A stretch of 64,000 nucleotides of DNA from Janthinobacterium psychrotolerans (GTDB lineage Bacteria; Pseudomonadota; Gammaproteobacteria; Burkholderiales; Burkholderiaceae_D). Numbering within the stretch: the stretch's first letter is position 1; the number at the start of each line of letters is the position of its first letter. Under the pieces are notes generated by a model that did no database searches, was not told the DNA's origin, and saw nothing but the letters and a program-made list of their open reading frames with translations. Shown in pieces: positions 28,672 to 36,398 of this stretch. The DNA is taken from NCBI RefSeq assembly GCF_001677885.1, contig NZ_LOCQ01000046.1, positions 1 through 64,000 on the forward strand, read 5' to 3'. The position numbers and the translations under genes were made by a program.

Positions 28672-28836
28672 GGTAGAAGGGACCGATTACTTGTGGTAAA
28701 TCAATATCGCATGATCAGCCCGTTTCAGATTGAAAAGAAAGCTAACTGATCTGTTATTGAGATGCATCAAACGCATATGAAATGGCTCGCGCATGTTGGA
28801 GGTAGTTATTCCCATCGCAACCTTTCAGGAGTCATC
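28672..28836. promoter_or_regulatory. Divergent control region between jqsS and jqsA
   Basis: 165 bases separate the divergent genes. The hexamers gatcag (28713-28718) and ctgatc (28747-28752) form a spaced inverted repeat that could be a regulator site. TTGAAA at 28730-28735 is a possible -35 for jqsA, but the partner -10 is poor. A strong AGGAG (28827-28831) sets the jqsA start at 28837 rather than the upstream ATG at 28762. Confidence 0.4.
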
Positions 28837-30084
28837 ATGTCGCAACCCCTTTCCTCCCTGTCCACCACCTTTGCCGCCACTGCCGAACAGCAGATGCCGG
28901 CCTTTGTCCGCGCGCGCATGGACGAACATTATGTCGAGCGCATCGAAAAGCTGCTCGGTGGCGAACACTTGCACCAGTGGCAGGCGATGCCGGCCGATGC
29001 GGTCATGCTCGCCGGCAACGATTACCTGAATATCGCCGCCGAACCGGCGCTGCTGGCGGCGCAGGCGCGCGTGTTGCAAGGCGGCGGCGCGATGCTGATG
29101 TCGTCCGTCTTCCTGCAGGAGGGCAGCCGCCAGCACCGCCTGGAGCGCAAGCTGGCCGATTTCCTCGGCAGCGCAGCATGCGTGCTGGCGCAATCGGGCT
29201 GGGCCGCCAACGTCGGCCTGTTGCAAAGCCTGGCCGGCCCCGGCATCCCCGTCTACCTCGACATGCAGGCCCATGCGTCGCTGTGGGAGGGCGTGCAGTC
29301 GGCGCAGGCGTTGGCGGTGCCGTTCCTGCATAACGACAGCGCCCACCTGCGCCGCCAGCTGGAGCGGCATGGCCCGGGCATCATCGCTGTCGATGCCTTG
29401 TACAGCACCAATGGCAGCGTGGCGCCGCTGCTGGACATGGTGGAGATGGCCGAACGCAGCGGCAGCATGCTGATCGTCGACGAATCGCATTCGCTGGGCA
29501 CGCACGGGCCGCAAGGAGCCGGCCTGGTGGCCGCACTGGGGTTGCAGGACCGCGTCCATTTCCGTACCGCCTCGCTGGCCAAGGCGTTTGCCGGGCGCGC
29601 CGGCCTGATCACCTGCTCGTCGCAGTTCAAGGGCTATTTCCTGTCGGCCTCGCGTCCGGCGATTTTCAGTTCCTGCCTGCTCGAACACGAACTGGCGTGG
29701 TTCGACGCCGCGCTCGACTTCATCCGCGCCGCCGACGCGCGCCGCGCCGCTCTGCGCCAGCACAGCCTGTACCTGCGCCAGGGACTTGCCGCGCTGGGCT
29801 ATAACGTCAGCGACGGCACGGAACAGATCATCGCACTCGAGGCGGGCACCGAGCCGGACACCCTGATCCTGCGCAAGGCGCTGGAACGCCATGGCATTTA
29901 CGGCGCCGTGTTTTGCGCGCCGGCCACGCCGAAGAACCGCGCGCTGGTGCGCCTGACCTTGAATGCCCTGCTGCGCCAGGACCAGGCGCAGCGCCTGCTC
30001 GACGCCTGTGCGGCGATCCGCGACGAAGTGGGCCTGGCGCGCTGGCCATCGACGCGGCGCCTGCGCAAGCTGGTGCTGGTGTAG
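28837..30084 (+). CDS. jqsA: CqsA/LqsA-type alpha-hydroxyketone autoinducer synthase
   Basis: PLP-dependent acyl-CoA transferase of the alpha-oxoamine synthase family (415 aa), predicted to join an amino-acid-derived substrate to an acyl-CoA to make a CAI-1/LAI-1-like signal. Key motifs: DESH (215-218, PLP ring), Lys249 in TASLAKAFAGRAG (internal aldimine), DALYSTNGSVAPL, and the family feature VFLQEGSRQHRLERKLADFLG. The adjacent divergent kinase-regulator pair distinguishes it from housekeeping KBL or BioF. In Janthinobacterium/Duganella this JQS locus has been linked to violacein control. The exact signal cannot be read from sequence. Confidence 0.9.
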   Translation: MSQPLSSLSTTFAATAEQQMPAFVRARMDEHYVERIEKLLGGEHLHQWQAMPADAVMLAGNDYLNIAAEPALLAAQARVLQGGGAMLMSSVFLQEGSRQHRLERKLADFLGSAACVLAQSGWAANVGLLQSLAGPGIPVYLDMQAHASLWEGVQSAQALAVPFLHNDSAHLRRQLERHGPGIIAVDALYSTNGSVAPLLDMVEMAERSGSMLIVDESHSLGTHGPQGAGLVAALGLQDRVHFRTASLAKAFAGRAGLITCSSQFKGYFLSASRPAIFSSCLLEHELAWFDAALDFIRAADARRAALRQHSLYLRQGLAALGYNVSDGTEQIIALEAGTEPDTLILRKALERHGIYGAVFCAPATPKNRALVRLTLNALLRQDQAQRLLDACAAIRDEVGLARWPSTRRLRKLVLV

Positions 30085-30127
30085 CCGCCCCGGGACGCAG
30101 GGCACGGCTTGCGCTATCATGGCGGCC

Positions 30128-30523
30128 ATGACCGATACCACCGCCCCCACCCTGTACGAGACCATCGGCGGCGCACCCGTGCTGCGCCAGATGGTCGACC
30201 GTTTTTATGACCTGATGGAACTGGAACCGGAATTTGCCGGCATCCGCAGCATGCATCCGGCGTCGACCGACGGCTCGCGCGACAAGCTGTATTTTTTCCT
30301 GACCGGCTGGATGGGCGGGCCCGACCTGTATATCGAACAGTTTGGCCACCCGCGCCTGCGCGCGCGCCATTTGCCGTACGCGATCGGTACCGGCGAGCGC
30401 GACCAGTGGCTGCGCGCCATGGCCTGGGCCATGGAAGACACCGGCATCGAAGAGTCCCTGCGCGTGCGGCTGATGGAGTCGTTCTATCAGACCGCTGACT
30501 GGATGCGCAACAAAGCCGACTGA
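30128..30523 (+). CDS. Group II truncated haemoglobin
   Basis: Small 2-over-2 globin (131 aa). The proximal His lies in GHPRLRARHLPYAIG, the conserved Trp in ERDQWLRAM, and the N-terminus has LYETIGGAPVLRQMVDRFYDLM. Group II globins bind O2 or NO and often serve in oxidative or nitrosative stress; the function here is inferred. A second ATG three codons upstream (30119) is possible; neither has a clear ribosome site. It lies 43 bases after jqsA and 4 bases before rmuC. Confidence 0.9.
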   Translation: MTDTTAPTLYETIGGAPVLRQMVDRFYDLMELEPEFAGIRSMHPASTDGSRDKLYFFLTGWMGGPDLYIEQFGHPRLRARHLPYAIGTGERDQWLRAMAWAMEDTGIEESLRVRLMESFYQTADWMRNKAD

Positions 30524-30527
30524 CACC

Positions 30528-31904
30528 ATGACCTCGCTCGAATTCTATGTGCTGCTGGGCGCGCTCGCGGCCGTCATTGCCCTGCTGGTGCTGCTGCTGT
30601 TGCGCCCGCGCCCTGGCGCCGGTGCCGATGGCGCCACCACCCTGGCGCTGGTGCAGCAGCACCAGGCGCAAAGCCTGGAACGCATCGACCGGGTCGAGCG
30701 CGAAGTGCGGCTGCAATTGCAGGCGTCGGCGCAGGCGACGCGGCAGGACCTGGCATCGAGCCTGGCGCAATTCCAGGCCGCCACCTTGCAGCAGCTCGAC
30801 AGCCTGCGCACGCAGATCCAGGCGCAGGGCAAGGTCGGGCGCGAAGAACAGGCGCAAAGCCTGGCGCGCTTTGCCGACAGCACCAACCAGACCCTGGCCC
30901 AGCTGACCGAATCGAACGCCCAGCGCATGCTGGAAGTGCGCGCCACCCTGGAAAGCAAGATCCGCGACTTGCAGGCGGACAATGGCGCGCGCCTGGAAGA
31001 GATGCGCAAGACGGTCGATGAAAAGCTGCACGCCACGCTGGAGACGCGTCTCTCCGCCTCGTTCCAGCAGGTGTCGGAGCGGCTGGAAAAAGTCCACCAG
31101 GGCCTCGGTGAAATGCAGCAGCTGGCGCTCGGTGTGGGCGACCTGAAGCGGGTACTGACCAATGTCAAGACGCGCGGCACCTGGGGCGAGGTGCAGCTGG
31201 AAATGTTGCTGGAGCAAGTGCTCACCGTCGATCAGTATGCGAAGAACGTGGAAACCGTGCCGGGCAGCGGCGCGCGGGTCGAATTCGCGTTAAAACTGCC
31301 GGGCCTGGTCGATGGCGGGCCGCCCGTGTGGATGCCGATCGATGCGAAGTTCCCCAAGGAGCAATATGAACGGCTGGTCGAGTCGGCCGAACGGGCCGAT
31401 GCGGAAGGCGTATTGCAGGCCGGACGCGAACTGGAACGCGCCGTGCGCGGCGAAGCAAAAACCATCGCCGACAAATACCTGCTGCCGCCCAACACCACCG
31501 ACTTTGCCATCCTGTTCCTGCCCACCGAAGGCCTGTACGCCGAAGTGATGCGCCGGCCTGGCCTGGCTGACGACCTGCAGCGCGTGCACCGGGTCAGCAT
31601 CGCCGGGCCGTCGACCCTGACCGCCTTGCTCAACAGCTTGCAGATGGGGTTCAGGACGCTGGCGCTGGAGAAACGCTCGTCGGAAGTGTGGCAGGTGCTG
31701 GGCGCCGTGAAAACCGAGTTCGGCAAGTTCGGCGAGGTGCTGTCGCAAACCCGGTTGACGCTGGAAAAGGCGGCCAGGAATATCGAAAGCGCGGAGGTGC
31801 GCAGCCGGCAGATGGCGCGCAAGCTCAAGTCGGTGGAAGCCTTGCCGGGCGAGACGGCGGCGCTGCTGCTGGGCGACGCCGGCGAAGACGCTGCCGGAAA
31901 GTAA
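30528..31904 (+). CDS. rmuC: RmuC family DNA recombination-limiting protein
   Basis: RmuC-type protein (458 aa). It has an N-terminal membrane helix (about 5-26), a long coiled-coil (about 40-190, rich in Gln, Leu and Ala), then the RmuC core with RGTWGEVQLEMLLEQVL and PVWMPIDAKFPKEQYERL. E. coli RmuC limits inversion at short inverted repeats and is predicted to be nuclease-like. The ATG lies four bases after the globin stop, so the genes are probably co-transcribed. Confidence 0.93.
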   Translation: MTSLEFYVLLGALAAVIALLVLLLLRPRPGAGADGATTLALVQQHQAQSLERIDRVEREVRLQLQASAQATRQDLASSLAQFQAATLQQLDSLRTQIQAQGKVGREEQAQSLARFADSTNQTLAQLTESNAQRMLEVRATLESKIRDLQADNGARLEEMRKTVDEKLHATLETRLSASFQQVSERLEKVHQGLGEMQQLALGVGDLKRVLTNVKTRGTWGEVQLEMLLEQVLTVDQYAKNVETVPGSGARVEFALKLPGLVDGGPPVWMPIDAKFPKEQYERLVESAERADAEGVLQAGRELERAVRGEAKTIADKYLLPPNTTDFAILFLPTEGLYAEVMRRPGLADDLQRVHRVSIAGPSTLTALLNSLQMGFRTLALEKRSSEVWQVLGAVKTEFGKFGEVLSQTRLTLEKAARNIESAEVRSRQMARKLKSVEALPGETAALLLGDAGEDAAGK

Positions 31905-31919
31905 TCGCCGCCCCGGCTT

Positions 31920-33761
31920 TCAGACCAGGCCGTGGAACAGCACGATATCGACCAGCTCGCCAGCGGACACATGGCCTTGCTGCGCATGCAACACGATCAT
32001 GCAGTTGGCCTGGCTCATCGAGCTGAGGATGCCCGAGCCTTGCGCGCCCGTCACGCGCACCTGCTGGCGGCCGCCGGCATCGCGCTCGACGATGCCGCGC
32101 TGGTATTCGGTGCGGCCGCGTTTCTTGCGGATCGCCGCCTGCGCCGGCACGCTGATCAGGGGCAATTCTTCGGCGCTGGCGCCCATCATGCGCAGCAGGG
32201 TCGGGCGGGCCAGGAAATAAAACGTCGCCATCACCGCCACCGGATTGCCGGGCAAGCCCAGCAGCAGCGCCGAGTGGCCGCCGGCATGGATCTGGCCGAA
32301 GGCCATGGGCCGGCCCGGGCGCATATTGATTTTCCAGAAGGCCACCTTGCCCAGGCGCGCCAAAATCTCGCGCGTATGGTCGGCCGCGCCGCTGGACACG
32401 CCGCCCGAGGTGATGATGACGTCGGCCTTGCTGCAGGCGACGCGCAGGGCCGCTTCCAGCGCAGCGGGCTGGTCCTGCACGCTGCCCATGTCGAGCGGCT
32501 CGCAGCCGAGGCGATCGAGCATGCCCAGCAAGGTATAGCGGTTGCTGTCGTAGATGCTGCCGGCGTCCAGCGGCTGGCCCGGCTGGCGCAATTCGTCGCC
32601 GGTCGAGAAAAACGCCACGCGCAGGCGCCGCCGCACCGCGACCGTGGCGATGCCCAGCGAGGCCAGCAGGCCCAGTTCGGCCGGCCCCAGGCGCTTGCCT
32701 TGCAGCAGCGCCGGCTGGCCCTGCATCAGGTCTTCGCCCTTGAAGCGGCGGTTGTCGCCAGCACGTATCGCATCGGGCCGAATGGTAATGGTCTGCCCGC
32801 TCGCTTGCAGCACCAGCTCCTGCGGCACCACGCTGTCGCAGCCGGCCGGCATGACGGCGCCGGTCATGATGCGCGCGCATTGGCCGGCGGCAATCGCCAC
32901 CGTGCCCGGCCGCCCTGCCAGGATGGTGTCGGCCACCGCCAGGGTCACGGGCGCCTCGCCGGCCAGGTCGGCGCCGCGCAGGGCGTAACCGTCCATGGCC
33001 GAATTGTCGTGGGCGGGCACGCTGATCGGCGAGACGATATCGGCGGACAAAATGCGCCCCAGCGCCTGCGCCAGCGGCAGCTGTTCCACTTCGCCGACAG
33101 GCGTGGCGCTGGTGGCAAGCAATGCTTGCGCCATCTCCACCGGCATCGCGTCGTTGTTCAGCTCGGCCAGTTCCTCGGGGGTATTGATATTGCGAAACGC
33201 CGCCGCGTCCTCGAACAGCACTTCAGCCAGTTTCAGGCCGCCATGCCAGGCGCCGACGCGGCGCTCGCCGCTGGCCAGGTAGGCGTCGAGCCGGGGCAGG
33301 GCCGAGGTCTTCACCAGGCAGAATACGGGATGGCGGCGGCGCTGCGGCGCGCCGCCAGCGCTGTCAGGCTCGTCGGTGACGGCTATCGCCAGGTCGGCAT
33401 CGTGCGCCAGCAGGCCGGCCGCCAGGCGGGCAGCCAGGTCCGGCGGCAACAAGGGCGAATCGCACGGCGCCGTCAACAGATACGGTGTGCCGGCGCGGCG
33501 CAGGCCGCTTTGCAAACCGGCCAGCGGGCCGCAGTGACCGGCCAGGTCGTCGGGCCAGACGGGCAGGCCGTAGCCGGCATAGTGCGCATGGTGGTCGTTG
33601 ACATTGAAGGCCAGCGCGCCGACCTGCGGCGCCAGGCGCTGCAGCACATGCTGCGCCAGCGGCTGGCCGTGCAGCGCCAGCATGCCCTTGTCCTGTTGGC
33701 CCATGCGCGTGGCCAGGCCGCCGGCCAGTATCAGGCCGGTAATATGGTGTTTGGCTATCAT
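31920..33761 (-). CDS. Fused MobA-MoeA molybdenum cofactor enzyme
   Basis: One uninterrupted frame (613 aa) joins two normally separate enzymes. Residues 1 to about 200 are MobA, molybdenum cofactor guanylyltransferase (LAGGLATRMGQQDKG, APCDSPLLP, and NTPEEL near its end). Residues from about 205 are MoeA, molybdopterin molybdotransferase (HDNSAMDGYALRG, FSTGDEL, ITSGGVSSG, GLPGNPVAV). The join (NTPEELAELNNDAMPVEMAQALL) has no stop and no ribosome site before the internal ATG. MoeA inserts Mo and MobA adds GMP, so a fusion would link consecutive steps. The start at 33761 is by MobA alignment. Confidence 0.85.
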   Translation of the reverse strand: MIAKHHITGLILAGGLATRMGQQDKGMLALHGQPLAQHVLQRLAPQVGALAFNVNDHHAHYAGYGLPVWPDDLAGHCGPLAGLQSGLRRAGTPYLLTAPCDSPLLPPDLAARLAAGLLAHDADLAIAVTDEPDSAGGAPQRRRHPVFCLVKTSALPRLDAYLASGERRVGAWHGGLKLAEVLFEDAAAFRNINTPEELAELNNDAMPVEMAQALLATSATPVGEVEQLPLAQALGRILSADIVSPISVPAHDNSAMDGYALRGADLAGEAPVTLAVADTILAGRPGTVAIAAGQCARIMTGAVMPAGCDSVVPQELVLQASGQTITIRPDAIRAGDNRRFKGEDLMQGQPALLQGKRLGPAELGLLASLGIATVAVRRRLRVAFFSTGDELRQPGQPLDAGSIYDSNRYTLLGMLDRLGCEPLDMGSVQDQPAALEAALRVACSKADVIITSGGVSSGAADHTREILARLGKVAFWKINMRPGRPMAFGQIHAGGHSALLLGLPGNPVAVMATFYFLARPTLLRMMGASAEELPLISVPAQAAIRKKRGRTEYQRGIVERDAGGRQQVRVTGAQGSGILSSMSQANCMIVLHAQQGHVSAGELVDIVLFHGLV

Positions 33762-33825
33762 GTCGATGCTTGCAGTGGTGATTCCAGACGCCATGGTAGC
33801 AGCGGCCATGGCCGGCCGGCGCAAA

Positions 33826-34947
33826 TCAGCCGCCGATATACGACATTTCCACTTTCTTTTTGCCTGGCTCAAGCCCCTGGCCTGGCAAGCTGGTCTGGCT
33901 GGTGCGCAATGCCGAATAACGGTCGCCGCGGCCGCGCCACAGCTGCGCCACGGCGCTGGAAATTTCGGCGTCGCTGCGGCCGTCGCGCAGCAGGGCGCGC
34001 AGGTCGTGGCCGCCGCTGGCAAACAGGCAAGTGTACAGCTTGCCTTCGGTCGACAGGCGCGCGCGGCTGCAGTCCGAGCAGAACGCCTGGGTGACGCTGG
34101 AAATGAGGCCGATCTCGCCGCCGCCATCGAGGTAGCGCCAGCGCGAGGCCGTCTCGCCGGTGTAGTTCGGGTCGACCGGCGCCAGGGGCAGCTGTTCGCC
34201 GATGCGGCGCGCCACCTCGGCCGAGGGAATCACCTCTTTCAGATCCCAGCCGTTCGAGGCGCCCACATCCATGTATTCGATAAAGCGCAATATATAGGGC
34301 GTATCCTTGAAGTGGCGCGCCATCGGCACGATTTCCTGGTCGTTCATGCCGGCCTTGACCACCATATTGACCTTGATCGGCCCCAGGCCAACCTGATGCG
34401 CCACATCGATGCCATGCAGCACCTCGGCGACGGAAAAATCGACGTCGTTCATGCGCTTGAAGGTGGCGTCGTCGAGCGAATCGAGCGAAACGGTAACCCG
34501 GTTCAGGCCGGCGTCTTTCAGCGATTGCGCCTTTTTCGCCAGCAATGAACCGTTGGTGGTGAGGGTCAGGTCCAGTGGCTGGCCCGAGGGCGTGCGCAGT
34601 TCGGCCAGCATCGCGACCAGGCGTTCGATATGCTTGCGCAGCAGCGGCTCGCCGCCCGTCAGGCGGATCTTTTCCACACCATGCGCCACGAACAGACGCG
34701 CGATGCGCGTGATTTCCTCGAACGACAGCAAGGCCGTGTGCGGCAGGTAGACATGGTTTTTGTCGAACACGTCTTTCGGCATGCAATACACGCAGCGGAA
34801 ATTGCAGCGGTCGGTAATCGAGATGCGCAGGTCGTGCAGCGGCCGGCCCAGGCGGTCGGCCACGCTGCCGGTCGGCTGTTCGAGCTGCCGCGGTACGGCC
34901 GGCGCACCATTGCGCGCTTCGGCCAGGTAGATAATCTTGTCAAGCAT
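33826..34947 (-). CDS. moaA: GTP 3',8-cyclase MoaA
   Basis: Radical SAM enzyme (373 aa) starting molybdopterin synthesis. The SAM-cluster motif is CNFRCVYC (Cys48, 52, 55). The second cluster cysteines are in [19 protein letters not shown], and the C-terminus ends GG as needed for activity. It lies 64 bases upstream of mobA-moeA on the same strand, forming a cofactor operon that would supply the hydroxylase encoded at 235-3008. Confidence 0.96.
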   Translation of the reverse strand: MLDKIIYLAEARNGAPAVPRQLEQPTGSVADRLGRPLHDLRISITDRCNFRCVYCMPKDVFDKNHVYLPHTALLSFEEITRIARLFVAHGVEKIRLTGGEPLLRKHIERLVAMLAELRTPSGQPLDLTLTTNGSLLAKKAQSLKDAGLNRVTVSLDSLDDATFKRMNDVDFSVAEVLHGIDVAHQVGLGPIKVNMVVKAGMNDQEIVPMARHFKDTPYILRFIEYMDVGASNGWDLKEVIPSAEVARRIGEQLPLAPVDPNYTGETASRWRYLDGGGEIGLISSVTQAFCSDCSRARLSTEGKLYTCLFASGGHDLRALLRDGRSDAEISSAVAQLWRGRGDRYSALRTSQTSLPGQGLEPGKKKVEMSYIGG

Positions 34948-34974
34948 GAATGGATTGCCACAGCCTAAAGTCGT

Positions 34975-36315
34975 TCAAGGCAGATACGATAGCACGAGGC
35001 CGAAGATGGCACAGGCGAGCAGCAATTTGATGGTGCCGGTTTGATATTTGATCAAGGCCACGCTGGCCGCCACGGTGATCGCCATCGCCAACCAGTCCCA
35101 GTGCGCCACGGCTTGCTCCAGCCGGAATACATGCTGGCCGAAGAACAGCGCCAGGCTGGCGATCACGCCGACCACGGCGGCCGAGACGGCGTTCAGCGGC
35201 GCATCAAGGTGCAGGTTGCCGCGCGTCGCTTCGACCAGCGGTGCGCCAGCCAGGATGAAGATGAATGAGGGCAGGAAGGTGAACCAGGCTGCCACCAGCG
35301 CGCCGCACACGCCCGCCAGCAACAGCTGCTCGCCGAACACGGCCTGGCCCCAGGCGCCGACAAAGCCGATAAAGGCGACGATCATGATCAAGGGGCCAGG
35401 CGTGGTTTCGCCCAGCGCCAGGCCATCCATCATCTGCGCGCTGACTAGCCAGTGGTAATGCTCGACCGCGCCCTGGTGCAGGTAGGGCAGCACGGCATAG
35501 GCGCCGCCAAAGGTCAGCAGGGCGGCCTTGCTGAAAAACACCGCCATCTGCGCCAGCGGCCGCTCGCGTCCGCCCAGCCAGGCCAGCAGCAGCCAGCCCA
35601 GCACCACCAGGGCCACCCCCAGCAGTGACGTCAGCAACAGGCGCGGCCAGGCAAAGCGCGCATGCTCCGGCGTCGGGGTATCGTCGTCGATCAGGGCCTG
35701 GCCATGGCTGGGCTTGCCGCCGTGACTGGTGCTGCTGGCGTGAAATTGTGCCGGCAGCAGATAACCGCCGGCCGCGCCCAGTACGGCGGCGCCCAGCACG
35801 ATCAGCGGAAACGGCAGCTGCAAGACGGCCAGCGCCAGTGACGAGACGGCGCCGACCAGCTGCAGGCCGGGCGTGCGCAGGGTGCGCCGGCCCAGGCGCC
35901 AGGCGGCCGCCAGCACCAGCGCCACCACGGCCGGCTTGACGCCGTACAGCACGCCGGCAATCGCGCCGACATGGCCGTAGGCCATGTAGATCCACGACAG
36001 GACCATCATCAGCAGCAGGGACGGCAGCAGGAACAGCAGGCCGGCGATGAGGCCGCCGCGCGTGCGGTGCAGCAGCCAGCCGATATAGATGGCCAGCTGG
36101 GTCGCTTCCGGGCCTGGCAGCAGCATGCAGTAGTTCAGCGCATGCAGGAAACGCCGCTCGGAAATCCAGCGCCGTTTTTCCACCAGTTCCGCATGCATCA
36201 TCGCGATCTGCCCGGCCGGGCCGCCAAAGCTGATGCAGCCGAGCTTGAGCCAGTACCAGAAGGCGCTGCGCAGGCTGACAGGGGCAGGGGGTGTGTGGTC
36301 GGGGTGTGCGTGCAT
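34975..36315 (-). CDS. chrA: Chromate transporter, CHR family (long form)
   Basis: Inner-membrane protein (446 aa) with two homologous CHR halves, each starting with a Gly-Pro or TFGG motif (LGCISFGGPAGQIAMMH and LLTFGGAYAVLPYLHQ). It exports chromate in characterised members. A His/Ser-rich cytosolic linker (about 205-235) joins the halves. The start MHAHPDHT was chosen over an upstream in-frame ATG that overlaps the rne terminator hairpin. It sits 27 bases before moaA; no functional link is evident. Confidence 0.88.
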   Translation of the reverse strand: MHAHPDHTPPAPVSLRSAFWYWLKLGCISFGGPAGQIAMMHAELVEKRRWISERRFLHALNYCMLLPGPEATQLAIYIGWLLHRTRGGLIAGLLFLLPSLLLMMVLSWIYMAYGHVGAIAGVLYGVKPAVVALVLAAAWRLGRRTLRTPGLQLVGAVSSLALAVLQLPFPLIVLGAAVLGAAGGYLLPAQFHASSTSHGGKPSHGQALIDDDTPTPEHARFAWPRLLLTSLLGVALVVLGWLLLAWLGGRERPLAQMAVFFSKAALLTFGGAYAVLPYLHQGAVEHYHWLVSAQMMDGLALGETTPGPLIMIVAFIGFVGAWGQAVFGEQLLLAGVCGALVAAWFTFLPSFIFILAGAPLVEATRGNLHLDAPLNAVSAAVVGVIASLALFFGQHVFRLEQAVAHWDWLAMAITVAASVALIKYQTGTIKLLLACAIFGLVLSYLP

Positions 36316-36334
36316 GGCTGGCAAAAGTGAGGAG

Positions 36335-36366
36335 ATAAAAAAAGGGGAAGCCTGAGCTTCCCCTTT
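36335..36366 (-). terminator. Intrinsic terminator of rne
   Basis: A perfect 11-bp stem (36341-36351 with 36356-36366, loop ctga) is followed on the minus strand by T7. It lies 33 bases after the rne stop and just before chrA. Confidence 0.9.
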
Positions 36367-36398
36367 CATCGTCTGCGGCTGGGTGGACCCCGGCGCGC

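Noticed and set aside
28762-28836. N-terminal extension of jqsA from an upstream ATG
   Set aside because: No ribosome site precedes it, whereas AGGAG is correctly placed before the ATG at 28837.
33141-33160. Separate moeA start codon inside the fusion
   Set aside because: The ATG in AMPVEM has no ribosome site and no stop codon separates it from mobA, so a fused product is the simpler reading.
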